From: CAVSWN01 sp046728115 | GTDB lineage: Bacteria; Acidobacteriota; Vicinamibacteria; Vicinamibacterales; CAVVIG01 | DNA length: 23,495 bases | Assembly: GCA_046728115.1 (NCBI GenBank) | Contig: JBKPDW010000057.1 | Coordinates: 1-23,495, forward strand | Reading direction: 5' to 3' | In this document: positions 13,084 to 22,054 of the stretch, piece by piece | Numbering within the stretch: position 1 is the first letter of the stretch | Layout of the letters: each line of letters opens with the position of its first letter | Program-made: the position numbers and the translations under genes | The notes under the pieces: generated by a model | The model's database searches: none | What the model was told of the DNA's origin: nothing | Seen by the model: the letters and a program-made list of their open reading frames with translations, nothing else

Positions 13084-15407
13084 GCGTCGTCGATCATTTA
13101 TTTTTCCGGCCGTTCCCGTTCCAGCAGCCCGATCGGCTGACCGTCGTCCACGAAGTCCTCCGCCTGGGCGATCGACCGGCGCGAGCCACGCCGGTCAGTC
13201 TGGCGCACTTTCGAGAATGGCGACGCAGCTGGCAGTCCGTCGAGGACCTCGCCGCGATCGGCGGCACGCGTATGAGCCTCACGGGTGCCGGAGACCCAGA
13301 ACGGGTGGAAACGTCGCGCGTATCGGCGAATCTTTTCTCGCTGATCGGCGTTCTGCCACGAATGGGACGAACTTTTACGGCCGAGGAAGATCAGCGTGGT
13401 CGCGATCACGTCATTCTCTTGAGTGACGATTTCTGGCGTCGCCGCTTCGATGCCGATCCTCGCGTGGTGGGTCGGACGGTCACCCTCGACAGCGAGCCGT
13501 ACGAAATCATCGGTGTGCTTCCGCCACTCTCGTTCCCCAAAATCAGCGAGCTGTTCCCAATGGTCATTGCGACGACGTCGGCGCCGCAGATCTGGAAGCC
13601 GATCGGAGCCACGTCAGAGGAGCTCGCTGGAACCGGCTTCAGCTTTGCGTGCCTCGCGCGACTGAAGCCAGGCGTCTCCATATCGCAGGCGGTGTCCGCG
13701 CTGAATATTCTGCAAGCGTCGTTGTCGCAACCTGCGCCAGGACTGAAGGCATCGGCGAGCATTGTGCCTCTGGTCGACCAAGTCGCGGGGCGAGTGCGCA
13801 GCGGCCTGATCTTGATGTGGGCCGCCGTCGGCTCGGTGTTGTTGATCGGATGCGTCAACGTGGCGAACCTCCTGCTCGCGCGAACGTTGAGCCGGCGACG
13901 CGAGATGGCGATCCGAACGGCGATTGGGGCCAGCCGTGGGCGACTCGTCCGACAACTGCTGGTGGAGAGCGTCCTCATCTCTGTCATGGGCGGCATGGTG
14001 GGCATCGTCGCCGCCTATTGGGTGCTCCATGCGATTGTCGCTGTCGCACCGGCGGACTTACCTCGAGTGAACGAGATCCAGATGGATCCACTCGTACTCA
14101 TGTTCACGGTCTGCATGTCGTTGCTCGCCGGCGTGCTCGTGGGAGTGCCGCCGGCCTGGCGTTTCGCAGTCCTGCGCCCCATTGACGCGCTCAAGTCCGG
14201 CGCGACGTCTGTGACGTCGACCGGCAATGCCGGTCGGGTTCGTGCGCTCTTCGTCGCCTGCGAAGTTGCTGTCAGCGCCGTATGCCTCGTTGCGGGTGGA
14301 CTCCTGGTCCACAGTTTCTGGAACCTGTTGCGCGTCGATAGCGGATTCGCCGCCACTCGCGTGTTGACAATCGACGTGAGTCTGCCCATTCAGCGGTACG
14401 TCACACCGGTCTCTCGATCGACGTTTATACGAACAACGCTCGAGCGCATGCGGGCTTTACCCGGCGTCACTGAAGCGGGCGTGTCAAACAAGTTACCGCT
14501 CACCGGCGAGGGTGGGAATGCGGCGTTGTGGCCAGAGGGCTCGGCGGCCACCGGCGTCGTCGTCGATGTTCGGCCCGTCAGCCCAAACTACTTCCGCACC
14601 ATGGGCATTCCCTGGCGCGACGGTCGGCTATTGGCCGAGACTGACCGCGACAGGAGCGTCGCCGTCGTCTCAACGATCGCGGCGGAGAGGCTCTGGCCCG
14701 GTGAGGATCCGATTGGCAAGCAGTTTCACATCGGCGCTCGGACGTCACCGCCAATCCAGGTGGTTGGCAGCGTCGGCGATGTCCGCGGCGTCAGCCTCGA
14801 TCGATCTCCCTCGCCGACGGTGTATGTGCCGTACTGGCAGAGCGCCATTCCGCCAGGTGTCAACAGCATGGACCTTGTCCTCGTCGTGCGGGCGACTGCG
14901 GATCCTGGGACGCTGCCGTCATCGCTGCGAGAATTGATTCGAACGCTTGATCCTGAATTGGCGTTGACAGCGGTTCGGACGATGGACGATGTGGTGACCG
15001 ACTCCTTGGGGCAACGCCGGTTTCAGATGACGTTGGTGCTGCTCTTCGCCACCGCAGGGATACTCTTGGCGAGTCTCGGCATCTACGGTGTCGTTTCGTA
15101 CTCTGTGGCGCAACGGACAAGCGAAATGGGCATTCGTCTCGCGCTGGGCGCGCGACCTACCGACATCCGGCGCCTCGTTATTACGCAGGGGTTCGCGCCA
15201 GTGCTGACCGGGCTCGTCGTAGGTGTGCTTGCGTCCATCGGGACCGGTCGCTTACTCGGTACGCTGTTGTTCGGTGTCGCCCCGACGGATCCACTCACCT
15301 TAGCCGTCGTCGTGGTCCTGTTCGTCATAGTCGCCCTGGCGGCGATGTATGTCCCGACTCAGCGCGCCGTACGGATCGATCCGCTGCGCATCCTTCGGCA
15401 AGACTAA
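12750..15407 (+). CDS. ADOP-family MacB/FtsX-like permease (with prefix domain)
   Basis: The protein is 885 residues from the ATG at 12750. An in-frame ATG at 12678 would add 24 residues, but the paralogue at 23074 has a stop in the corresponding leader frame, so the shorter start is preferred. The prefix spans about 1-88 (SWIRRFRNTLFDGRVNHEF, RERAERDARDRMGN). TM1 is at about 93-116 (LTLALGIGANTAIFS). The first periplasmic core is followed by central membrane segments from about 351 (CVNVANLLLARTLSRRREM) and near 447-469. A second half starts near 499, with terminal membrane segments from about 760 (RTSEMGIRLALGA) and the end YVPTQRAVRIDPLRILRQD. No PadR overlaps its start. A palindromic promoter lies at 12552-12598. 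Its 3' end converges on a hydrolase gene. Confidence 0.93.
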   Translation: MSWIRRFRNTLFDGRVNHEFHAEARAYFDELVRENVRTGATRERAERDARDRMGNLALALDETRDVDTLQWLDDLMRDVRLGMRQLRRTPGFTVVAILTLALGIGANTAIFSVVDHLFFRPFPFQQPDRLTVVHEVLRLGDRPARATPVSLAHFREWRRSWQSVEDLAAIGGTRMSLTGAGDPERVETSRVSANLFSLIGVLPRMGRTFTAEEDQRGRDHVILLSDDFWRRRFDADPRVVGRTVTLDSEPYEIIGVLPPLSFPKISELFPMVIATTSAPQIWKPIGATSEELAGTGFSFACLARLKPGVSISQAVSALNILQASLSQPAPGLKASASIVPLVDQVAGRVRSGLILMWAAVGSVLLIGCVNVANLLLARTLSRRREMAIRTAIGASRGRLVRQLLVESVLISVMGGMVGIVAAYWVLHAIVAVAPADLPRVNEIQMDPLVLMFTVCMSLLAGVLVGVPPAWRFAVLRPIDALKSGATSVTSTGNAGRVRALFVACEVAVSAVCLVAGGLLVHSFWNLLRVDSGFAATRVLTIDVSLPIQRYVTPVSRSTFIRTTLERMRALPGVTEAGVSNKLPLTGEGGNAALWPEGSAATGVVVDVRPVSPNYFRTMGIPWRDGRLLAETDRDRSVAVVSTIAAERLWPGEDPIGKQFHIGARTSPPIQVVGSVGDVRGVSLDRSPSPTVYVPYWQSAIPPGVNSMDLVLVVRATADPGTLPSSLRELIRTLDPELALTAVRTMDDVVTDSLGQRRFQMTLVLLFATAGILLASLGIYGVVSYSVAQRTSEMGIRLALGARPTDIRRLVITQGFAPVLTGLVVGVLASIGTGRLLGTLLFGVAPTDPLTLAVVVVLFVIVALAAMYVPTQRAVRIDPLRILRQD

Positions 15408-15563
15408 TGGAGGAGCGGCGGTCGAAGAGCGGTCCTCACGACTGTCAACTGACATTGACGGCTTGAACTGCGCTCATCATTCGACAGTTTTCTACTCCGC
15501 CTTGCAAGGTGCCACTACCACGCCGATCTCCTCAGACTCACAAGGACCGTTCACTGACCTGCA

Positions 15564-16661
15564 TCAGTGCTTTTGGATCCAGTTCGCGATCAAATCGAGC
15601 ACGATGGGCGAGAACTGCATCTCGGCGCATGGTTTTCCAGGCTCAGATGGCTGCGTGCAAACCCACATCCAGTGGTCGATGTTTGGAATCGTGGCCACCA
15701 TGAAGTCGGCGTTCGCCGCTTCACCGAGGTATCTCACGAGTGGCCCGAGATTCGTCGCGGCGTCAAGCTCCCGATCGCGAGCGCCGTGGATCGCCAGGAA
15801 CGGTTTCGTCAAACCACGCAATGCTTCCCCGGGATCAGTCAGGGCCTGTGACCGGCGCAGCGGTGCCGATTTCACCCACTGCGTCACGATTCCCGCCATA
15901 GCGCCCTCGACGGACGCGCGCTCCTGGTCGTTCAAGTTCGCGATCGCCGCAGTGAACGCCACTCGCAGCCGGCTTTCCAGTTCGGACCCGCTCAACGTGG
16001 GTGAACTCTGCGCCAGAGTGGTCCAGGTGGCGGTGGCAGCCGCGCGAAGTCCTGCTGGCAACCGCTCGAAGTTGACGCGAGCGTCGGTCATCAGACCCGC
16101 CAGAGTAATGACGAATGCCACGTCATTCGAACGAACCGCAGCGATCGGCGCCGTGAGGCCAGCGAAGCTGTGTCCAATGATCCCGATCCGCTTCGGGTTG
16201 ACTTCCGGTCGCGTCTTGAGGAAGGCCGCACCAGCGACCAGATCTCCAGCAAGTTGCTGTACCGACGACAACTGCTTGTGGCCCGACGACCCGCCGGCGC
16301 CCCTGTCGTCGACCCGCAGCACCACGATGCCGTTTCGGCTCAGGACATCGGCGATGGCCAGGAACGACTTGAGCGCTGGCGCGCTCGGAAGCGTGTAGTC
16401 GCGATCGAAAGGCTCGGAACCGACCCCCTGACTGAGTAACACGGCTGGCGCATCGCGCGTCCCCCGCGGGACCGTCAGGGTACCCGCAAGCTGCACGTTG
16501 TCGACAGCATTGTGGAACGCGACATCAACGGCCGTGTACGGTGGCGGCCCAACCATGTAGCGCGCACGTGGCGAGTTCCCGATCGGCGCCTGAGGCATTG
16601 CTAGGACCTCGATTGACACACCGGCGGCGAGGGCAACGTACAGAGCAACGTGTCGATTCAC
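15564..16661 (-). CDS. Exported alpha/beta hydrolase (dienelactone hydrolase/esterase type)
   Basis: The protein is 365 residues from a GTG at 16661 with GAGG 8 bases upstream. Residues 1-21 look like a signal peptide (HVALYVALAAGVSIEVLA). The fold markers are in order: strand and oxyanion region APAVLLSQGVG (71-81), VLRVDDRGAGGSSG (114-127), nucleophile elbow GHSFAG with Ser165, acid HGARDREL with Asp296, and His330 in IPNIDHWMW. A complete Ser-Asp-His triad predicts an active esterase or peptidase-like hydrolase acting in the periplasm or outside; the substrate is unknown. Several such exported hydrolases carry the long helical cap seen here between 180 and 285. It follows the NTF2-like gene by 35 bp and is probably co-transcribed. 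Confidence 0.85.
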   Translation of the reverse strand: MNRHVALYVALAAGVSIEVLAMPQAPIGNSPRARYMVGPPPYTAVDVAFHNAVDNVQLAGTLTVPRGTRDAPAVLLSQGVGSEPFDRDYTLPSAPALKSFLAIADVLSRNGIVVLRVDDRGAGGSSGHKQLSSVQQLAGDLVAGAAFLKTRPEVNPKRIGIIGHSFAGLTAPIAAVRSNDVAFVITLAGLMTDARVNFERLPAGLRAAATATWTTLAQSSPTLSGSELESRLRVAFTAAIANLNDQERASVEGAMAGIVTQWVKSAPLRRSQALTDPGEALRGLTKPFLAIHGARDRELDAATNLGPLVRYLGEAANADFMVATIPNIDHWMWVCTQPSEPGKPCAEMQFSPIVLDLIANWIQKH

Positions 16662-16696
16662 GCGTTCGCCTCGGCGAACGGCGTGCAGCAAGCTAC

Positions 16697-17281
16697 TCAC
16701 GATTTTGGCTTTCCATCTACAGCGACTATGCGATTCGGCACAATCTTGATATGCGATTTGCGCTTCCAGCGTCCCGCAGACTTGGTCCACGTGTCACGAA
16801 CAGTCGCCGTTGTTTCGACCTCGTGGCTCGAGCCCCTGGCGCCAAAACGGCCATCGCGATCGTCGAGCACTGCAACTCCCCGAACGACCGCAACAACCTC
16901 GAGCGTCTCAGCGGCGAGAACCAACTGCTCGATGTCCGTTCTTAACGACTTGAGCCGCGTTCCGAGACCTTCAGCGGCATACCGACGCATGTCCGACCAC
17001 GTTCGCGGTGTCTGCCCGTAGTCGGCATACACACAGTCAGGCGTGTCGAGCCATTGACGGATCGCCTCGATGTCTGCGAGCGACTTCGCGTTGACCTGGA
17101 GCGCATCCGCACGGCGATAATTCTCCTCGATCGCGGCCCTCACGGCGCGCAGATCATCAGGACCGGCGGCGGCATCAGTCGGCATGGCAGTGATTGCGCA
17201 GACGACCACCGCGGCGGATAGGGAGGAGGCCCGGCTGCACGGATGAGTCCTGCCAAGCAGATTCGCTATGTATGTAAACAA
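16697..17281 (-). CDS. Exported NTF2-like (SnoaL/DUF4440-type) protein
   Basis: The C-terminal ~150 residues have the cone-shaped NTF2-like pattern. An N-terminal helix (DDLRAVRAAIEENYRRADAL) is followed by TPDCVYADYGQTPRTWSDMR, a helix, and paired strands ending in ATVRDTWTKSAGRWKRKSH, typical of DUF4440-like proteins. A hydrophobic stretch (SAAVVVCAITAM) followed by DAAAG looks like a signal peptide. The start is uncertain. No ATG precedes the signal in frame within the gene; a TTG at 17281 is the best available, a GTG just before VVCAITAM is possible, and a TTG at 17398 would overlap the divergent gene. The function is unknown; NTF2-like folds serve as small-ligand enzymes or binding proteins. 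It heads a leftward pair with the hydrolase. Confidence 0.65.
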   Translation of the reverse strand: MFTYIANLLGRTHPCSRASSLSAAVVVCAITAMPTDAAAGPDDLRAVRAAIEENYRRADALQVNAKSLADIEAIRQWLDTPDCVYADYGQTPRTWSDMRRYAAEGLGTRLKSLRTDIEQLVLAAETLEVVAVVRGVAVLDDRDGRFGARGSSHEVETTATVRDTWTKSAGRWKRKSHIKIVPNRIVAVDGKPKS

Positions 17282-17300
17282 TATAGTAGTCCGATATTGT
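17278..17300. promoter_or_regulatory. Inverted repeat ACAATAT-N9-ATATTGT in a divergent promoter
   Basis: Perfect 7-bp arms lie at 17278-17284 and 17294-17300, in the AT-rich patch between the two divergent NTF2-like genes. A CATAAT hexamer at 17305-17310 could be a -10 for the rightward gene. The position suits an operator controlling both genes; the binding protein is unknown. Confidence 0.4.
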
Positions 17301-17386
17301 ACCGCATAATACGTAGTCCTCACTGCACGAGTCAACCGGAATCGGCCGCGGACAGGATGCGCATCGTAACCGCGAGGAGGCGAGTG

Positions 17387-17773
17387 ATGATGTCCCAAGC
17401 ATTAGCGAATTCGGCCGTCGTGCGTCAGCTCGAAGAGCTCGAAGCGCACATCAAGTCTGCGTTGGAAGGCCACGATTGCGCCGGATGGGGTGCCTTCCTT
17501 GCGGATGATTGGACCGTGACGCACGTCAATGCGCAGATCATGACGAAGACACAGGCGCTCGAAATGTGTCGAAGCGGTCCCGGAATCACGTACAAAGTGG
17601 ATCAGGTGGCCGTCCGGTCGTACGGCGACATGGCGGTCGTGACCGGCCGGACTGTCGCGACTCCTGTCGACGGATCGATGACCACTGTCAGGCTTCGATT
17701 CACCGACGTGTGCGTGCGGCGCGGCGATCGCTGGATCATCGTTGCGTCACACGCGACCCGGATACCCGATTAG
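17387..17773 (+). CDS. NTF2-like (DUF4440-type) cytoplasmic protein
   Basis: The protein is 128 residues. GAGGAGG at 17374-17380 places the start at the tandem ATGs at 17387 or 17390; an upstream in-frame ATG would read through the promoter and is rejected. The fold is complete for its family: helix VRQLEELEAHIKSAL, then FLADDWTVTHVNAQIMTKTQ, a strand pair YKVDQVAVRSYGDMAVVTGR, and the closing VRLRFTDVCVRRGDRWIIVA with SHATRI. This is the standard length of DUF4440/SnoaL-like proteins, with no signal peptide. Some relatives are ketosteroid-isomerase-like enzymes, many are uncharacterised. It is divergent from another NTF2-like gene and ends 9 bases from the convergent ADOP stop. Confidence 0.85.
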   Translation: MMSQALANSAVVRQLEELEAHIKSALEGHDCAGWGAFLADDWTVTHVNAQIMTKTQALEMCRSGPGITYKVDQVAVRSYGDMAVVTGRTVATPVDGSMTTVRLRFTDVCVRRGDRWIIVASHATRIPD

Positions 17774-17782
17774 ACCTCCAGG

Positions 17783-20254
17783 CTACTCCTGGCGGAGCGC
17801 CGTGCTCCCGTCAAGTCGAATGGCGCGACGCGCCGGCAGGTAACAGGCAACGAACGCTACGACGAAAAGCAGCACTCCGACGCTCGTGAACGTGAGCGGA
17901 TCGATCGGCCGCACACCGTAGAGCAGGCTGGTGAGCAGACGCGTCAGAAACATGGCGGCGACCGTGCCGGCGAGGACGCCGATGAGCGCGACGATAATCC
18001 CCTGTCGCAGCACGAGCCGCATCACCTGCCAAGATCCGGCGCCGAGCGCCATGCGGATCCGGATCTCTTCGGCTCGGTGCGCCACTGAATAGGAGATGAC
18101 GCCATAGATGCCAGCAGCGGCGAGGATGAGGGCGAGTACCGCCAAGGCAGTCAATAGGCCCGCGTTGAATCGCTCGGCCCCTACCGACGTACGAAGTACC
18201 TGCTCCATCAGGTCGATCTGCGGGATCGGCTGGTCGGGATTCATCGCCGCGATTTCGCTCCTCACTGGCTTGGCCAGCGCCGCGGCCTGCCGGGCCCTGA
18301 TGACGAGCGCACTCTGAATGGAGTAGGTGCCCACTTGCAGGTACGACGCATAGAACTCAGGTGAGAGTTCGTCGCGGAGGCCGCGATCCCGCACCGCGCC
18401 AACGACGCCCACGATCGTGGCGAACGGGTTGTTCACCTCAGATCCTTGCCACCGAAGACGCTTGCCAATGGGATCGGTATTTCGGAAGTAGCGCGCCGCG
18501 AGCGTCTCGTCGATGAGGACGACGCGTGGGTGACTCTCGGTATCGCTGGGGCTCAGGAATCGGCCGGCCTTGAGCGGGATGTGCAGGACGCGGAAGTAGT
18601 CGGGGCTGACGATGCGTCCAATGGCGGTAGCATTCGCGGACGGATCCTGTTCGAAGATGATTCCCTGCGGAGAGAGCATGGTGGACGTGGGCAGACCGTC
18701 CACCATCGCCGCCGATTCGACGCCTGGCAAATTCTGAAGCCGCCGTAACATGACAGCAATGGCGCGGGCGCGCTCAGTTGCCTGCAACGGCGTGAAGTTC
18801 GGCGGACGATCCGGCGCTGGTACGCGCACTGTCAGCACGTCCGCCGAGTCGAAGCCCGGCTCGGTTTGCACGAGCACGCGGAAGCTCCTGATGAGGAGCC
18901 CGGCCCCTACAAGTAGGGCGACGGCCAGTCCCAGCTCTAAAATGACGAGCATGTTGCGGAGGCGGCGCCCGCGTGCATCGCCCGTCAGGCCCCGACCGGC
19001 CGACTTCAAAACGTCATACGTAGCGCGCGTCCGCTTGTGGGAGATCAGCTGCACTGCGGGCGCGACAGCTGTCACGATGCCGCTAACGATCGCCGCGCCG
19101 AGCGCGAACAGTACGACGCGAAGGTCGATGCTTAATCGATCGAGGCGCGGCACGGCCACGTTCTCTGGCAGAAACGTGATGACGAGATCTTGTGCCCACG
19201 AGGCCACGAGCAGACTCGCCGCACCGCCGAGGAGTGCGAGAAACAACATCTCGGTCACGAGCTGGCGGATGAGGCGCAAACGACTCGCGCCGAGAGCTGT
19301 CCGTATCGCGAAGTCGCGTTGCTGCGCAGCCACACGGGCGAGTTGGAGGTTCGCAACGTTCGCACAGGCGATGAGCAAGACGAAGCTCACCGCGCCCATC
19401 AGCAGCATCAGCAACTCGCGAGAATGCTGCAGTCGATCGCTGCGGAACTCGGAGAGCGGAGTAACCGCGACACCACGCCCAGCGTTCGTGGCAGGATACT
19501 CTCGGGAAAGGTTTGCATTGATGACGTTCATCTCGGTTTGAGCCTGTTCGAGTGTCACATCCGACTTCAGCCGTCCCCACACACGATAGTTGGTCGTGTC
19601 GCGCCTGCGCAGGCCTTGGAGACCAAATTGCGTGGCGAACGGAACCCAGAGTTGATCTTCGTTCGACCGATTGGTCACCTCGCGATTCAGATAGAAGTCC
19701 GGTGCCATCACGCCGATGACCGTGTAGGGCATGCCGTTCAACACGATGGTTCGGCCGACAATCGCGCGTTCGCGCTTGTAGCGCGTCGCCCAGAGCCGAT
19801 CGCTGATAATCGCGACACGCTCGGACGCCGGTCGATCGTCCGCTGCGTCGAAAGTCCGACCGAGCTGCGGGGCCGCGCCGAGCACTTCGAAGATGCCGGA
19901 CGTCACGGGCACGCCAATCACCTGCTGTGGCCCTTCGGGACCAGTCAGGTCATAGCCGCTCCAGTCGACCTTCGCCGATAGATACTCAAAGGAGCGCGCA
20001 TCGCGTCGCCAGTCCAGGAAGTTCGCCGGCGCGACGCCGCCAGGCACGCCCTTCAGGTTCACCGTCTGGACAAGTACGAGCCGCTTGGCATCTTTGTACG
20101 GAAACCGCATCAACAGCGCGGCGTCGATCACGCTGAAGATGAGCGTGTTCGCACCAATGCCGAGCGCCAAGACGAACACGACGATCGCAACGTATGACGG
20201 ATCCGTGCGCAGCATCCGAAAGCAATTGCGCAGGTCCTGTCTGAAGGCATCCAT
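17783..20254 (-). CDS. ADOP-family MacB/FtsX-like permease lacking the prefix domain
   Basis: The protein is 823 residues from an ATG at 20254, preceded by GGAG 8 bases upstream. It begins MDAFRQDLRNCFRMLR and enters TM1 at once (about 20-45, FVLALGIGANTLIFS), so the prefix is absent. The periplasmic core is followed by central membrane segments from about 275 (CANVANLQLARVAAQQRDFA, RTALGASRLRLIRQLVTEM). A second half follows, with terminal membrane segments from about 700 (HRAEEIRIRMALGAGS) and the ending YLPARRAIRLDGSTALRQE. The usual DP after the last arginine motif is DG here. It lies 46 bp downstream of the hydrolase-like gene at 20301 and is probably its operon partner. No PadR is adjacent, but a TAGA/TCTA palindrome lies upstream of the operon (21983-22001). 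Confidence 0.92.
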   Translation of the reverse strand: MDAFRQDLRNCFRMLRTDPSYVAIVVFVLALGIGANTLIFSVIDAALLMRFPYKDAKRLVLVQTVNLKGVPGGVAPANFLDWRRDARSFEYLSAKVDWSGYDLTGPEGPQQVIGVPVTSGIFEVLGAAPQLGRTFDAADDRPASERVAIISDRLWATRYKRERAIVGRTIVLNGMPYTVIGVMAPDFYLNREVTNRSNEDQLWVPFATQFGLQGLRRRDTTNYRVWGRLKSDVTLEQAQTEMNVINANLSREYPATNAGRGVAVTPLSEFRSDRLQHSRELLMLLMGAVSFVLLIACANVANLQLARVAAQQRDFAIRTALGASRLRLIRQLVTEMLFLALLGGAASLLVASWAQDLVITFLPENVAVPRLDRLSIDLRVVLFALGAAIVSGIVTAVAPAVQLISHKRTRATYDVLKSAGRGLTGDARGRRLRNMLVILELGLAVALLVGAGLLIRSFRVLVQTEPGFDSADVLTVRVPAPDRPPNFTPLQATERARAIAVMLRRLQNLPGVESAAMVDGLPTSTMLSPQGIIFEQDPSANATAIGRIVSPDYFRVLHIPLKAGRFLSPSDTESHPRVVLIDETLAARYFRNTDPIGKRLRWQGSEVNNPFATIVGVVGAVRDRGLRDELSPEFYASYLQVGTYSIQSALVIRARQAAALAKPVRSEIAAMNPDQPIPQIDLMEQVLRTSVGAERFNAGLLTALAVLALILAAAGIYGVISYSVAHRAEEIRIRMALGAGSWQVMRLVLRQGIIVALIGVLAGTVAAMFLTRLLTSLLYGVRPIDPLTFTSVGVLLFVVAFVACYLPARRAIRLDGSTALRQE

Positions 20255-20300
20255 GTGGGACTCCGGCTCGCCCTGTTTATGCGCTAAGCATGGCCGGCGT

Positions 20301-21872
20301 TCATCGCGGCAGACCGATCCCCTCAAGGAACGCGACGATGGCATCATCCGCAGCCTTCGGCTGATCGTCGAACACCAGAACGCACGCATTCGGGACGGTT
20401 GCGAGCTGAATCCTTGCATTCCCCGAGAAAGCATTCCAGGCGTCCACGAAGCTCGTGCGGAGCGAGGCGTTCGCTGGATCTGCGAGGATCGCCGAAGTGA
20501 ACGCCGGTCGCAGCGCGAGCAGCGGCACGTCGATTCGTGCGATGTCGGCGCTGTCATCGGTTGCGTTGAGCTCGACGAGATATCGAATCTTCACCGGCAG
20601 AGGGGTCGCTTCGATCTGCCGACGCACGTGCTCGCCTCGATGCGGATCGGTCGCGAACATCGGCGCGGGGTAGTTGTTACTCTCCCAGGTCTCAGGGGTC
20701 ACGTACTTGAACCACTTCGGTCCCCAGAATTCGTCCTGATATCGGACGCGTTCGGCGGGCAACGCCGGCGTCCGCCCCGAAGGGTCGCGGGGCGAGGGCA
20801 TCGGCCGGACCGGCATCGCCGCGATCTCGATCACGCCTCCAACGGCGTCCGGATGGTCGGCTGCGATCGCTGTCGCCGCGAGCGATCCCGGAAATCCGTG
20901 CGAAACGAGGATTGGGTGATCGAGTCGTTCGCGATGGATCAGGTCCAGGATGTCGCGTTCCAATCGCTTACTCCAAGGACGATCGCCATAGCTTGCGGTT
21001 CGGGGCGGCATTCGTCGCGCTCGAGTGCCGTTCAACCCCGGCGGAGTGACGATGAGAAACCGGTACTCCCCCTTGTGCCGGGCAATGAACGGGTCGAACG
21101 CTGCCGGCCCTGAGAAGACGCCCGGGACCAGAATGATCGTTTTGCCGGTCGATGCTCCCCGCCGCGTGATCGACGGAGGATCGCCGTCCGTTAGATGCCG
21201 GTAGCCTGCGGGCAACACCAGATTGTCACGGGTGACGTCGATCTCCCGGAGCCCCCGGGCAGGCCGCGGCGCCGCGAGATCGAGGGCCACGGAGCGCGCG
21301 TTTGGGATCTCGTCGGTCCATTCCCGATCCGTTCCAATGGACGCAATGAGGTTGATCCGGGTGCCGCTGGTGATGTCGGCACGGTTGACGCCCACAATGA
21401 AGGCATCGGCGTCGACGCGCAACTGGAGCGTGTCATGCGAGACGCTCGTCAAGTTCCCTGCGATTGCGCCGTCCGCATCCGCGACGCCGATCGTTCCGCG
21501 GTACGTACCGCCGTCACGGGTTGCTTGCGCAGTGAGGAGACGCGTGAATTTGAACTCCTTGTTCCCGCCCCACCACGGCGCTTTGCCCGCGCCGTCGCGG
21601 TCTGTGTCGATGGCGATCTGCAGCCCAAAGGCGGATGGATCGGGCGTGCCATACATCGCGACTCGGAACCAGAGCATGTCGGCGGCGGGATCGTACCGAA
21701 AGGCGAGCTGCGCGGCGTCCGGGGCGAGACCGCCGCGCGTATCTCCCTTGGGGTCGACCGTCAGCACGGTCCAAATGTCGGGATTCCCAATTGCGAACAT
21801 TGTCCCGTCACCGGACGGGGCAACAATAAGAGCGCCGAACAGTGCAACGAGCATCCGTTCTTTCATCTTCAT
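20301..21872 (-). CDS. Exported alpha/beta-hydrolase-fold protein with missing nucleophile, N-terminal beta domain
   Basis: The protein is 523 residues from an ATG at 21872. A weak signal peptide (MLVALFGALIVAPS) leads into a beta-rich N-terminal region (about 25-200) with FGLQIAIDTDRDGAG and repeated hydrophobic strands, perhaps a substrate-binding or DOMON-like domain; that is a guess. The second part (about 243-523) is an alpha/beta-hydrolase fold: KTIILVPGVFSG, FLIVTPPGLNG, and the elbow ILVSHGFPGSLAATAIAADH. The usual GHSxGG has become SHGFPG, so the serine position is Gly326. Near the C-terminus, VPNACVLVFDDQPKAADDAI lacks the expected catalytic His. It therefore looks like a pseudoenzyme, perhaps a binding protein for the co-transcribed ADOP. 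A different nucleophile cannot be excluded. Confidence 0.75.
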   Translation of the reverse strand: MKMKERMLVALFGALIVAPSGDGTMFAIGNPDIWTVLTVDPKGDTRGGLAPDAAQLAFRYDPAADMLWFRVAMYGTPDPSAFGLQIAIDTDRDGAGKAPWWGGNKEFKFTRLLTAQATRDGGTYRGTIGVADADGAIAGNLTSVSHDTLQLRVDADAFIVGVNRADITSGTRINLIASIGTDREWTDEIPNARSVALDLAAPRPARGLREIDVTRDNLVLPAGYRHLTDGDPPSITRRGASTGKTIILVPGVFSGPAAFDPFIARHKGEYRFLIVTPPGLNGTRARRMPPRTASYGDRPWSKRLERDILDLIHRERLDHPILVSHGFPGSLAATAIAADHPDAVGGVIEIAAMPVRPMPSPRDPSGRTPALPAERVRYQDEFWGPKWFKYVTPETWESNNYPAPMFATDPHRGEHVRRQIEATPLPVKIRYLVELNATDDSADIARIDVPLLALRPAFTSAILADPANASLRTSFVDAWNAFSGNARIQLATVPNACVLVFDDQPKAADDAIVAFLEGIGLPR

Positions 21873-21982
21873 GCTTTATTCAACCGAATATGAGGACAAC
21901 GGTTTTCGAACCGCAGCGATTTAGCACATCTATAACGTGGTGTCGATGCGCCATTTCCCTCAGGGTTGACTCGGTTCTCGAT

Positions 21983-22001
21983 AATATAGAACATCTATAT
22001 T
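21983..22001. promoter_or_regulatory. Palindrome AATATAGA-ACA-TCTATATT, candidate PadR operator
   Basis: This perfect 8-bp inverted repeat with a 3-bp spacer is extended by TCTC and GAGA at its edges. It lies in the 182-bp gap between the leftward hydrolase-like/ADOP operon and the rightward HExxH-padR genes. Its core TATAGA-N3-TCTATA is identical in form to the site at 22551-22565 just before the padR at 22581, so that PadR is the likely ligand. Confidence 0.6.
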
Positions 22002-22054
22002 GAGAATAAATATACACGCAACCTTCAGAGGTTCAATGCCGTCTAAGCCCGGAC

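Noticed and set aside
15408..15563. Convergent gap between ADOP and hydrolase as a terminator or small RNA
   Set aside because: No stable stem with a T-run on either strand was visible and no small ORF was convincing.
20255..20557. N-terminal extension of the ADOP at 20254 to 20557
   Set aside because: It overlaps the end of the hydrolase-like gene in another frame and has low-complexity Arg/Ser composition; ATG 20254 has a good ribosome-binding site.
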